Assembly (NCBI GenBank): GCA_963734845.1
Contig: CAVTIS010000011.1
Location: 216,520 to 280,519 of the forward strand
Reading direction: 5' to 3'
Origin: JAKAVN01 sp963734845
Lineage (GTDB): Bacteria > Desulfobacterota > Binatia > Binatales > Binataceae
Length of the DNA stretch: 64,000 bases
Shown: piece after piece, positions 41,587 through 50,597 of the stretch
Position numbering within the stretch: the first letter of the stretch is position 1
Layout of the letters: every line of letters starts with the position of its first letter
The notes under the pieces: generated by a model
The model's database searches: none
Seen by the model: the letters and a program-made list of their open reading frames with translations, nothing else
What the model was told of the DNA's origin: nothing
Program-made: the position numbers and the translations under genes

Positions 41587-41994
41587 CGGCGGGCAGACGC
41601 CGAAGATAACGAAACTCTCTCCATCGCCGGTGACCGATGCGGACATCCTTCCTGTCTTCTCGCGAATCATCAGGACCCAGGCGCGTCCAGCCTCCGAACC
41701 ATAGAGGGTGACCTCGTCACCCTCGCGGTCGACCCGCTCGATGGGCGATTGCTTGCCTTTATCTTCGGCGCGAACGGTTTTGGCCTTAAGATCGATCTTG
41801 AAGAAGTCTGGAAGATTCTCGCTCTCGGCCGTCCCGGGGCGACATTCACCGTCAGAGACGCATTCTGCGACCGCGGTCGGAACACATACGAATGGGGCCG
41901 CGTCGTCGTACTTGCCGGCCGCCTCGGCGGCGTATGGCGCCATGCAAACGCCGACCGTAACCAGGAGCGCGGCGAGCGCACCTGGAAGCTTCAT
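41581..41994 (-). CDS. Small exported protein of unknown function
   Basis: 137 aa starting MKLPGALAALLVTVGVCMAP, a clear signal peptide cleaved near AEAAGK. The mature part has cysteines at VCVPT, ECVSDGECRPG and the C-terminal FGVCPPP, suggesting disulfides, and a beta-rich body. An alternative start at 42045 would overlap the upstream glycine-zipper stop (ATGA) but bury the signal peptide 17 residues in. It follows the glycine-zipper gene on the same strand, so the two are probably cotranscribed. I do not recognise the family. Confidence 0.65.
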   Translation of the reverse strand: MKLPGALAALLVTVGVCMAPYAAEAAGKYDDAAPFVCVPTAVAECVSDGECRPGTAESENLPDFFKIDLKAKTVRAEDKGKQSPIERVDREGDEVTLYGSEAGRAWVLMIREKTGRMSASVTGDGESFVIFGVCPPP

Positions 41995-42041
41995 CGTTGC
42001 TGGACCTTCTGCCAGAACTTTGCATGTGAAGCGTTGTTTCA

Positions 42042-42680
42042 TCATCCCACCGTGTATCCGCGGCCCGTCATGCATACACCGAAGGCCTGGTTGAAGTTGC
42101 TGCGTCCCTGGTTCAGCTCGTTCTGCTGCTGTTCCAGATAGCTGCTTTGCTGAAACTCCTCCTGCTCCATCCACCTCCGCCGCCGCATGCCGCCGAAGAC
42201 CGCCCCCGTGGCAGCGCCAATGGCCGCGCCTTTTCCGGCGTTTCCTCCAATTGCGCCCCCGATAGCCCCCAAGGCCGCTCCCCCCGCGGCTCCGCGAAAC
42301 AATCCGCCCTGCGGCGCGCTGACGGCAGGTGGCGGACCACCTGGAATCTGGGGATTCGCGGGATTGAAGCCACTCTGCTGAACGGCCCAGGTGTAGCACT
42401 GACCCTGATCGACTTGCTGCTGCTGCGGACTCTGCCCTCGGCTTGGATAGGTGTACACACGGCTGGCTCCGCCTCCAGGAGATCCCTCAGCACCGCCCCC
42501 GCTGAAACCTCCTCCCCCACCGCCTCCTCCATTGAACCCTCCACCGCCGAACCCTCCACCGCCATAGAGTTGGCCCCAAGCGAACGCTTCAGGAACAATG
42601 ACCAAAGCGATGCCCAGCATCAGGATGGCGACACGCCCGGCAGAACTACCGCCGGTCCAAAAAGTTGAGGTCTGGTTCAT
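42042..42680 (-). CDS. Exported glycine-zipper protein, copy 2
   Basis: 212 aa. Signal peptide (VAILMLGIALVIVPEAFA), a long Gly/Phe-rich low-complexity stretch, then the same modules as the protein at 33632: VYTYPSRGQSPQQQQVDQGQCYTWAVQQSGF, a glycine zipper (GAALGAIGGAIGGNAGKGAAIG and on) and a terminal CMTGRGYTVG. The Gly-rich N-terminal insertion is unique to this copy. Likely a membrane-associated envelope protein. Overlaps or abuts the small exported gene downstream; the arylsulfatase gene lies upstream on the same strand, 63 bp away. Confidence 0.8.
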   Translation of the reverse strand: MNQTSTFWTGGSSAGRVAILMLGIALVIVPEAFAWGQLYGGGGFGGGGFNGGGGGGGGFSGGGAEGSPGGGASRVYTYPSRGQSPQQQQVDQGQCYTWAVQQSGFNPANPQIPGGPPPAVSAPQGGLFRGAAGGAALGAIGGAIGGNAGKGAAIGAATGAVFGGMRRRRWMEQEEFQQSSYLEQQQNELNQGRSNFNQAFGVCMTGRGYTVG

Positions 42681-42743
42681 GGAATTAGCTCCTTGAATGC
42701 CTTGCCAACGTTCTCAGACGCCATGATTTTCCTTCACCCGCGG

Positions 42744-45293
42744 CTATTGGGCGTCGGCCGCACTAGCCGCCCCCTGCATCAGCCGCTTTTCGTCCTCGGG
42801 CGCGAGCTTCGGTCTGTCCATCGAGATCGTCAGCTTGTCGAGCTTGCCGGTGAACGCGAACGGCACCTGGTAGTCGTGGTCATCCACGGGTGTGCCGGTA
42901 TCCGATCCGATGTCGAAGGTCTCGTCCCATTGCAGGATGAGGGGCAACGTGTGTGGCATCTTTTGAGTGGCTACCTCTTTGCCGTCCACCTTCAGGACGC
43001 CTGTACCGCTCTGACCGATGCCGCTCATGCTGTTGAAGGCCAGCGTCCCAGCGCCGATTCCATCGTACTTGAAGTCGAATTCCAGCGTGTGCTTGCCGGC
43101 TGTAAGTGCGTCCGGTCCTTCCCACCGGATCCGTTTCAGATCGACCAGATTCCACAGAAAGACGGGTTTGCCTTTCAACAGATAGAAACCGTATCCGCCA
43201 AAACGGCCGCCCGAGGTCAGCAGCATACCCTCGGCGCCACCCTCCGGCACCTCGACGTCAGCCCTGATGGTGTAGGAGGTGTTCAGGAGCAGAGGAGAAT
43301 CGCCTTGGGGGATGCCGGTCAGAGTCCTGGTGTAGTCAAACTCGGATCTGCCCGCAGTGATGTTGGGCCGCGGCTGCACAAGACGCGTCGCGACCGAGGC
43401 ATCCATTGGCAATACCTGGTACTTGCGCGCCTCGTTCAAGAACAACTCTTGCAGCTCTTTCACCTTCTGCGGATTCGCCGCCGCAACGTCATCGGCCTGC
43501 GTCCAGTCCTTGCTTAAGTCGTACAGCTCCCACGTCACGTTGTTGGCCGGATCCTGGTTGACCGGGCCAATCACTTCCCACGGAGGGCGAATCACTTTGG
43601 TGCTCAAGATCCAACCGTCGTGATAGATCGCGTGGTCTCCCATCATCTCGAAATACTGGGTGTGATGCGGCGACGGCTTGGTGGCGTTGGCCTTGTCGAA
43701 CGTGTAGGCGAGGCTCACGCCCTCGATCGGTTTCTGCTTGATCCCGTCGACCGTCTGGGGCGCCCGGATTCCAGTGGCCTCCAGAATCGTCGGCACGATA
43801 TCGATGACGTGGTGAAACTGGTTGCGGATACCTCCGACATCCTTGATATGGCTAGGCCAGGAAATAGCCATTCCCTGCCGGACCCCGCCGAAGTGCGAGG
43901 CTATCTGCTTGGTCCAACTAAACGGGGTGTCGAATGCCCAGGTCCAGCCGACCGCCATGTGATTGTAAGTCTGATCTGAGCCCCAGGCGTCGTAGAAGTA
44001 CTTCAGTTGGTCTTTGACCGGGACCTGTACGCCGTTAAACATGGCGACCTCATTCGGCGTCCCGATCACCTGGCCTTCCGCACTGCTGCCATTGTCGCCG
44101 CTGATGTAGATGATCAGCGTATTGTCGAGTTTGCCCATGTCTTCGACGGCCTGGATTACGCGGCCGATCTCATGGTCGGTGTAGGCAAGGTAGGCCGCGT
44201 AGACATCGACCTGCCGGATAAACATCTTCTTCTCCTCCGGCGTCAGCGCATCCCACTTCTTAAGGAGCTTGTCGGGCCACGGCGTCAGCTTCGCGTCCTG
44301 CGGAATCACCCCCAGCCTCTTCTGGTTGGCAAAGATCTGCGCGCGCAGATCGTTCCAGCCTTTGTCGAACAAGTGCAGGTCGCTGATTTTCTTGATCCAT
44401 TCCGGCGTCGGATGGTGCGGCGCGTGTGTGCCGCCGGGCACGTAGTAGCAGAAAAATGGTTTGCCGGGGTCGATCTCGTTGATCTCGTTCAGCCAGTCGA
44501 TTGCATCGTCGGCCATCGCGGTGGTTAGGTTCCAGCCTGGATGGCCGACATACGGATAGATCGCCGTGGTGTTGCGGAACAGGTTCGGCTCCCATTGGCT
44601 GGTGTCACCGCCAACGAACCCGTAAAAGTATTCGAAGCCCATGCCGATTGGCCATTGATCGAACGGCCCAACCTGGCTCGCCGTGAAAGTGGGCGTATTG
44701 TGATCCTTGCCGAACCACGACGTGCTGTAGCCATTCTCTTTCAGGATTTCGCCGATGGTCGCTGCGTCCTTCGGAATGAGGCTGTTGTAACCCGGGAAGC
44801 CGGTCGACTGTTCCGAGATCACTCCGAAGCCCACCGAGTGATGGTTGCGGCCTGTGATGAGCGCTGCGCGGGTGGGCGAGCATAGCGCCGTGGAATGGAA
44901 ATTCGTGTACCGCAACCCCGTCTTAGCGATGCGGTCCAGCGCCGGCGTCGGGATGACGCCGCCGAAAGTGCTCGGCGCACCGAAGCCGACGTCGTCAGTC
45001 ATGATCAACAGCACATTCGGGGCGCCCTTGGCTGGCACCACACGTGGCGCCCACCAAGGTTTCGATTGGGCGGCGTTCTCTTTGATCACGCCACCGAATT
45101 TCGGATCGGGCGGCGGGAGCTGTTTCCCGTCAATGGTCGTAGTGGCGCTGGGCGATCCCGGCACTCCGCTTATCTGCTGCTGCGCCATCGCCGTGATAGC
45201 GGCGAGCAAAGCGATGCCGAGCATCAGCAACAGCGCAGGAGAGCGATTCTGGAAGGTTCGTTGTGCCTTCGTGGGCCTCGAAGTCGGCTTCAT
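42744..45293 (-). CDS. Exported arylsulfatase (type I, formylglycine)
   Basis: 849 aa. Signal-anchor near the N-terminus (ALLLMLGIALLAAITAMAQ). The sulfatase core starts PNVLLIMTDDVGFG (metal aspartates 100-101), and the formylglycine motif is C138-S-P-T-R, followed by TGRNHHSVGFG. Later metal residues lie in YISGDNGSSAEG. A C-terminal beta-sandwich of about 200 residues follows the catalytic domain. Maturation requires a formylglycine-generating or anaerobic sulfatase-maturing enzyme, not present in the window. Ribosome site GGGGGAG precedes ATG 45293. Probably scavenges sulfate from aromatic or polymeric sulfate esters. Confidence 0.92.
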   Translation of the reverse strand: MKPTSRPTKAQRTFQNRSPALLLMLGIALLAAITAMAQQQISGVPGSPSATTTIDGKQLPPPDPKFGGVIKENAAQSKPWWAPRVVPAKGAPNVLLIMTDDVGFGAPSTFGGVIPTPALDRIAKTGLRYTNFHSTALCSPTRAALITGRNHHSVGFGVISEQSTGFPGYNSLIPKDAATIGEILKENGYSTSWFGKDHNTPTFTASQVGPFDQWPIGMGFEYFYGFVGGDTSQWEPNLFRNTTAIYPYVGHPGWNLTTAMADDAIDWLNEINEIDPGKPFFCYYVPGGTHAPHHPTPEWIKKISDLHLFDKGWNDLRAQIFANQKRLGVIPQDAKLTPWPDKLLKKWDALTPEEKKMFIRQVDVYAAYLAYTDHEIGRVIQAVEDMGKLDNTLIIYISGDNGSSAEGQVIGTPNEVAMFNGVQVPVKDQLKYFYDAWGSDQTYNHMAVGWTWAFDTPFSWTKQIASHFGGVRQGMAISWPSHIKDVGGIRNQFHHVIDIVPTILEATGIRAPQTVDGIKQKPIEGVSLAYTFDKANATKPSPHHTQYFEMMGDHAIYHDGWILSTKVIRPPWEVIGPVNQDPANNVTWELYDLSKDWTQADDVAAANPQKVKELQELFLNEARKYQVLPMDASVATRLVQPRPNITAGRSEFDYTRTLTGIPQGDSPLLLNTSYTIRADVEVPEGGAEGMLLTSGGRFGGYGFYLLKGKPVFLWNLVDLKRIRWEGPDALTAGKHTLEFDFKYDGIGAGTLAFNSMSGIGQSGTGVLKVDGKEVATQKMPHTLPLILQWDETFDIGSDTGTPVDDHDYQVPFAFTGKLDKLTISMDRPKLAPEDEKRLMQGAASAADAQ

Positions 45294-45369
45294 CTATTAG
45301 CTCCCCCGGTTTTTTTTCTCGCGGCATTGGCTGATCGCTACTTGGTATTTTGCTTGCGGCGCGCAGTCG

Positions 45370-45972
45370 CTATTGGCCGGCCGGCGATCGAGTCGGAATT
45401 CGGCCGACCGGCAATTCCACCGGAATCTGTTCGCGCCGCCCGCCGCTGACGACGGTCAGGTACACGATTTCGCCGCCTTCGGCTTTTGCGATCGCATCTC
45501 CGAAGTCGCTGACGTCGCGCGTGCGCTGTCCGTCCACCGCGATGATCAGCTCGTGCGATGCGCCGATCCCGCTCTGCTGCAGGGCCATCATTCCCAACAT
45601 CGCCGGCGGGAAAAATACCGCACCGGCGAGGATCCCAACCGTCAGAGCCGTCTGCACCCCCTGGTGGCGGCCTTGCAAGCCGGCCGCCGCGCCCGCGCCG
45701 CTTGGAACTGCGGTGAGGACCTCGACTCCGCTCACTGGACGGCCGTTTTTCAGACGGTCCGCCCCGTTATTCACTTCGATTCCTAGCAGGGGCACCTCGT
45801 AGGCGTTCCCAAAGTCCGGAGTACCCTTTACATATTCATCGGCCGATCCGAGGCTTTGTCCGGAAACGGCCTGGCCGGCAGTAGCTATTGGAGCGCCGCC
45901 TCCCAACACTATTGCGTCAATCAACAAGGCGGCCATTGTGCGGACGGCTGCCGCTGCGAAGGATCGTTTCAC
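45370..45972 (-). CDS. Exported PDZ protein with a hydrophobic insertion
   Basis: 200 aa. Signal peptide, then a PDZ-like domain: LLGIEVNN, VSGVEVLTAVPSGAGAAAGLQG, ELIIAVDGQRTRDVSDFGDAI, VYLTVVSGGRREQIPVEL. Between the AAGL helix (about residue 100) and the IIAVDG strand (about 143), where PDZ domains normally have a few residues (KPGD), there is an insertion of roughly 38 residues containing a hydrophobic helix (ALTVGILAGAVFFPPAMLGM). This may tether the domain to a membrane. Upstream of the arylsulfatase on the same strand, 76 bp apart. Confidence 0.72.
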   Translation of the reverse strand: MKRSFAAAAVRTMAALLIDAIVLGGGAPIATAGQAVSGQSLGSADEYVKGTPDFGNAYEVPLLGIEVNNGADRLKNGRPVSGVEVLTAVPSGAGAAAGLQGRHQGVQTALTVGILAGAVFFPPAMLGMMALQQSGIGASHELIIAVDGQRTRDVSDFGDAIAKAEGGEIVYLTVVSGGRREQIPVELPVGRIPTRSPAGQ

Positions 45973-46152
45973 GCGAGATACGCTCCATGCTTAAACAGTC
46001 CCATCTTGCCGATCCTGAAGATATTGGACTTTGGTCCTGCTAGAGATCCTGGGGCGGCAAACCAAAGAATCCAAGAAGCCCGCCTCATCGATTCTCGAGT
46101 TCATTTCGGGTTCTCGCCCATCGCGCGGCATTTGAGCATAATCGATAGTTCT

Positions 46153-47388
46153 ATGAGATCGCGCGTGAATTGGCTGACGCCGCGGCGAATTCTTCGACCT
46201 GCCGCCACCGCTCTTGGGATCGTGCTGGTGCTGGCCTCGATAGCCTGCAACAAGACCGCGCCCGTAACGGCGCCGCCGCCACCGGAAGTCGTGGTCATGA
46301 AGGTGATCCAGAAGGATGTGCCGCTTTACTCGGAGTGGGTCGGCACGACCGAGGGATTCGTCAATGCGCAAATTCATCCGAAGGTCTCCGGCTACCTGCT
46401 GAAGCAGAACTACAAGGACGGCGACCATGTGACCGAAGGCCAGTTGCTGTTTCAGATCGACGATCGCGAGTACAAGGCAGCGCTCGACCAGGCGCTGGGG
46501 AATCTGGCCCAAGTGGACGCTCAACTCAAACGGCACCAGCAGGACCTGGCGCGCTACACGGCGCTCTACAAAGCGGCGGTCATTTCGCGCCAGGAGTTCG
46601 ATACCCAGACCCAAACCACGCGCGCAACCGCGGCCCAGGTACAGGCGGCGCAGGCGGCGGTCGAGTCGGCGCGGCTCAACGTGCAGTGGACGCGCGTGAA
46701 CTCGCCCATCGGCGGCATCGCCGGAATCGCCAAGACGCAGGTCGGCGACCTGGTCGGGCCCACGACGCTGCTGACGACGGTCTCGCAACTCGACCCGATC
46801 AAAGTCACCTTCCCGATAAGCGAGCGCGAGTATCTGCACTTCGCCGAGCGGATCAAGCGGCACGAAGAAAACGGAGTGGGGAAAAACGAGCCGGTGCTGG
46901 AGATGATCCTGGCCAACGGCAAGCCCTACAAGTATCCAGGTCATTTTTACGTCGCCAATCGCCAGGTCAACGTGCAGACCGGGACGATTATCATCCAGGG
47001 AACATTCCCGAATCCCGACTACCTCCTCCGTCCGGGTCTGTACGCGAAAATCCGCGTCGCCGCCGATACCAAACGCGGCGCACTGCTAATTCCGCAGAAC
47101 GCAGTACTCGAGACCCAGGGACAGACCCAGGTCGCGGTCGTCGGCGCCGACAATCGGGTGAGCCTGCGCACGGTCAAGACCGGCAAGCAGGCGGGCGCAC
47201 TCCGGATCATCGAAGACGGGCTGAAGCCCGGCGAACGAGTCATCACTCAGGGTTTGCAAAAAGTCTCCGACGGGATGGAAGTGCGGCCGCGGCTGATGCC
47301 GGCTGAGCCCGAGAGCGCAGCCGCCCCCACGCCGGTGGGCGAATCCGCCACTCCCGCGGCATCGGCCAGCCCGGCGAATCAGGGCTAG
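46153..47388 (+). CDS. RND efflux periplasmic adaptor lipoprotein (AcrA/MexA family)
   Basis: 411 aa membrane-fusion protein. Lipobox LASIACNK after the signal peptide. The lipoyl half-motifs (HPKVSGYLLKQNYKDGDHVTEGQLLFQIDD; GIAGIAKTQVGDLV) flank an alpha-hairpin of coiled coil (residues about 100-165). Beta-barrel and membrane-proximal domains follow. I use ATG at 46153, where the signal begins, instead of the frame from 45856. The pump gene follows after 5 bp, so they form an operon. No TolC-type outer-membrane channel is adjacent and it must come from elsewhere. The leader shows no obvious regulator site. Confidence 0.92.
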   Translation: MRSRVNWLTPRRILRPAATALGIVLVLASIACNKTAPVTAPPPPEVVVMKVIQKDVPLYSEWVGTTEGFVNAQIHPKVSGYLLKQNYKDGDHVTEGQLLFQIDDREYKAALDQALGNLAQVDAQLKRHQQDLARYTALYKAAVISRQEFDTQTQTTRATAAQVQAAQAAVESARLNVQWTRVNSPIGGIAGIAKTQVGDLVGPTTLLTTVSQLDPIKVTFPISEREYLHFAERIKRHEENGVGKNEPVLEMILANGKPYKYPGHFYVANRQVNVQTGTIIIQGTFPNPDYLLRPGLYAKIRVAADTKRGALLIPQNAVLETQGQTQVAVVGADNRVSLRTVKTGKQAGALRIIEDGLKPGERVITQGLQKVSDGMEVRPRLMPAEPESAAAPTPVGESATPAASASPANQG

Positions 47389-47393
47389 CGCCG

Positions 47394-50300
47394 ATGTCGA
47401 AATTTTTCATCAACCGGCCAATTGTGGCGATGGTCATCGCCATTTTTTTTGTGATTGCCGGCGCCGTGATGGTCTTCCGGCTCCCGGTCGCGCAGTTTCC
47501 CGAGATCGTGCCGCCCAAGATCCAGACCACGGCCGTTTACACCGGCGCAGACGCGCTCACCGTCGAACAGTCGGTGGCCACTCCGATCGAGGAGCAGGTC
47601 AACGGCGCCAAGAACATGATCTACATGCAGTCGATCAATGGCGACGACGGCACGATGACCCTGCAGGCCAACTTCGAGGTCGGCACGGACGTCGATCTTG
47701 ACCAGGTGCAGGTCCAGAACCGGCTCTCGCAGGCGCTCTCCAGCCTGCCCTCCGCGGTGAGCAATTACGGCCTCACGACCCAGCAGACGGTCGGGCTTCC
47801 GCTGCTGGTTTTCGCCATCACCTCGCCGCATCGAACCTGGGACCAGACCTTCCTTGCCAACTACACCTCGATCAACATCGTGGACGAACTCGCACGCATC
47901 CCCGGCATCGGCCAGGTCAAGATTTTTGGCGCCGCGAACTACGCGATGCGAGTGTGGGTGGCGCCCGACACGCTGGCCAAGCTCCAACTGACCGTAAACG
48001 ATATCGTCAACGCGATTTCGGCCCAGAATGTCGTGAACCCCGCGGGCACCATCGGCGGTGAGCCGGCACCGCCGGGCCAGCAGCTCACCTACACGGTGCG
48101 TGCGCAGGGCCGACTGTTGACCGCCGAGGAATTCGGCAACGTCATCCTGCGCGCCAACCCGGATGGCTCGCTGGTGCGGCTCAAGGACGTCGCGCGGATC
48201 CAGCTCGGCGCCGAAAGCTACAACCAGCAGGCGTACATGAATGGTGCGCCGAGCTCCCTGCTGCTGCTGTACCAGAATCCCGGCTCCAATGCGCTTGCCG
48301 CCGCGAACCTGGCCAAGGCGCGGATGGCCGAGCTCGCCAAGCGCTTTCCCGGCGACATGGCGGTGACGCTGACGCTCGACACTACCGTGCCGGTGACCGA
48401 GGGCGCGCGGGAAATCGTGAAGACACTGCTCGAGGCGATCGGCCTGGTGGTGCTGGTCGTTTTTATCTTTCTGCAAGACTGGCGCGCGACGCTGATTCCG
48501 ATCCTGACCATCCCGGTGTCGCTGGTTGGCGCCTTCATGTTTTTTCCAGCGGTCGGATTTTCGGTCAACACGCTCTCGCTGCTGGGACTGGTGCTGGCGG
48601 TCGGCCTGGTGGTGGACGACGCGATCGTGGTGGTCGAGGCGATCACGGCGAAAATCGAACAGGGAAAGGCGCCGCGCGACGCGGCGCTCGAAGCGATGGA
48701 CGAGGTCGGCGGGGCGTTGGTCGGGATTGCGCTGGTGCTGTCCGCCGTTTTTATCCCGACCGCCTTCATGGCAGGTATCACGGGCTCGCTCTATCGCCAG
48801 TTCGCGCTGACGATCGCATTCTCCGTCATCATCTCGGCCTTCAACGCGCTGACGCTCAGCCCGGCTCTGGGAGCGCTCCTGCTGCGGCCGCGAAGCGGCA
48901 CGGCGCGCAGGGGCCCGCTCGCGCGAATCTTCGGCCTGTTCAACGCAGGCTTCGAGCGCGCGACCAATGGCTACGTCGCACTCTCCGGCTGGCTCATCCG
49001 CAAGTTCGTGGTGGCGCTCGCAATCCTGGTTGGATTCGTGATCCTGGCGGGAGGAATCGGCAGGGCGCTCTCGTTATCGTTTCTGCCCGACGAAGACCAG
49101 GGCTATTTCATAATCAACGTCGAGTTGCCGGAAGCCGCGTCGCTCCAGCGGACGGTCGCGGTGATGCGGAAAATCGACGATCTCCTGAAACGCCAGCCAG
49201 GCGTGCGCTACGGCAACGGCATCGCCGGCTTCAGCGTGCTCTCGCAAACCACCGGCCCTCGCAACGCCGTGTACTTCTGTCTGCTGACGCCCTTTCCGGA
49301 ACGCAGAACGGCGGCGCTGGAGGCCGCGGCGATCGTCGCTTCGCTGAATCGCAAGTTCGCCACTCTGCTCGACGCGCAGGTTTTCGCGTTCCTGCCGCCG
49401 GCGATCCCCGGAATCGGACAGGCAAGCGGGCTTGACTTCTTCATCCAGGACCGTGCGGGCCACGACGTGGACTATCTGTGGCAGAACACGCAGAAGTTTC
49501 TCGCCGCGGCGCGCAAGCGGCCCGAGTTCGCGGGGATGCGCTTCACTTTCAGTCCTTCGGTGCCACAACTTTTCGCGGCGGTGGACAAGGACAAGGTGTT
49601 CAAGCTCGGGATTTCGATCGATCAGGTTTATCGCGCGCTACAAACGCTCCTCGGCGGTTACTACGTGAACCAGTTCAACCGCTTCGGACGCGTGTGGAAG
49701 GTTTTCGTTGAGGCGGAACCGCAGTACCGGACCAGAGCGACGGAAGTCGGGCAGTTCTATGTTCGCAATAGCGCGGGCACGATGGTCCCGCTGTCGACTC
49801 TGGTCAATATGCGCAAGGCCTTCGGTCCTGAATTTACCACGCGCTTCAACGAGTACCGCAGCATCGAAATTTTCGCCGCTCCGGCGCCCGGCCACAGCAC
49901 GGGCGACGCGATGAGCGCGGTCGCGACGGTCGCCAACGAGGTCCTGCCGCGCGACATGGGCTATGCGTGGAACGGGATCTCGTACCAGCAGTCGGTGGCG
50001 GGCGGCGGCGCGGGAGTCTTCGCACTTTCGCTAATCCTGGTCTTTCTGATTCTCGCGGCGCTGTACGAAAGCTGGTCGTTGCCGTTCAGCGTGCTGCTCA
50101 GCGTGCCGGTGGCCGTTTGCGGCGCATTCTTCGGATTATGGTCGCGGCACTTCGACAACGACATCTACGCGCAGATAGGCCTGATCATGTTGATCGGGCT
50201 CTCGGCCAAGAATGCGATTCTGATCGTTGAGTTCGCCAAGGCCGAGCTCGAACAGGGCGAGGCGCTGGTCACGGCCGCACTTAACGGCGCGCGCCAGCGC

Positions 50301-50591
50301 TTGAGGCCGATCCTGATGACTTCGTTCGCGTTCATTTTCGGCCTGATGCCTTTGTGGTCCGCGCTGGGCGCCGGCGCGGTGGCTCGCCGGCTGATCGGGA
50401 CGGTCACGATCGTCGGCATGGCGTTTTCGAGCGGCTTCGCGATTTTCCTGGTGCCGGTCCTCTTCGTCGTGGTCGAGCGCGTGTCGCATCGATTGTCGGG
50501 AAACAAGCCGCCGCCTGCATCTTCCGCGACGGATGCGTCGCCGGCGAGTCAGTCGGGGTCCGAGGGCGAGCGCGCCGCCGGCGGCGGCTGA
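47394..50591 (+). CDS. RND multidrug efflux pump (HAE1 / AcrB family)
   Basis: 1065 aa proton-driven inner-membrane pump. Typical opening FFINRPIVAMVIAIFFVIAGAVMVF and twelve membrane helices in two repeats. The proton-relay aspartates lie in GLVLAVGLVVDDAIVVVEA (TM4), and the second-half helix reads LIGLSAKNAILIVEFAKAE. Large periplasmic porter loops separate the helices, with the HAE1 landmark SSLPSAVSNYGLTTQQTVG. Substrates are unknown; hydrophobic drugs, solvents or aromatics are typical. It forms a two-gene operon with the adaptor and is convergent with the histidine kinase gene. Confidence 0.95.
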   Translation: MSKFFINRPIVAMVIAIFFVIAGAVMVFRLPVAQFPEIVPPKIQTTAVYTGADALTVEQSVATPIEEQVNGAKNMIYMQSINGDDGTMTLQANFEVGTDVDLDQVQVQNRLSQALSSLPSAVSNYGLTTQQTVGLPLLVFAITSPHRTWDQTFLANYTSINIVDELARIPGIGQVKIFGAANYAMRVWVAPDTLAKLQLTVNDIVNAISAQNVVNPAGTIGGEPAPPGQQLTYTVRAQGRLLTAEEFGNVILRANPDGSLVRLKDVARIQLGAESYNQQAYMNGAPSSLLLLYQNPGSNALAAANLAKARMAELAKRFPGDMAVTLTLDTTVPVTEGAREIVKTLLEAIGLVVLVVFIFLQDWRATLIPILTIPVSLVGAFMFFPAVGFSVNTLSLLGLVLAVGLVVDDAIVVVEAITAKIEQGKAPRDAALEAMDEVGGALVGIALVLSAVFIPTAFMAGITGSLYRQFALTIAFSVIISAFNALTLSPALGALLLRPRSGTARRGPLARIFGLFNAGFERATNGYVALSGWLIRKFVVALAILVGFVILAGGIGRALSLSFLPDEDQGYFIINVELPEAASLQRTVAVMRKIDDLLKRQPGVRYGNGIAGFSVLSQTTGPRNAVYFCLLTPFPERRTAALEAAAIVASLNRKFATLLDAQVFAFLPPAIPGIGQASGLDFFIQDRAGHDVDYLWQNTQKFLAAARKRPEFAGMRFTFSPSVPQLFAAVDKDKVFKLGISIDQVYRALQTLLGGYYVNQFNRFGRVWKVFVEAEPQYRTRATEVGQFYVRNSAGTMVPLSTLVNMRKAFGPEFTTRFNEYRSIEIFAAPAPGHSTGDAMSAVATVANEVLPRDMGYAWNGISYQQSVAGGGAGVFALSLILVFLILAALYESWSLPFSVLLSVPVAVCGAFFGLWSRHFDNDIYAQIGLIMLIGLSAKNAILIVEFAKAELEQGEALVTAALNGARQRLRPILMTSFAFIFGLMPLWSALGAGAVARRLIGTVTIVGMAFSSGFAIFLVPVLFVVVERVSHRLSGNKPPPASSATDASPASQSGSEGERAAGGG

Positions 50592-50597
50592 TGCGGT

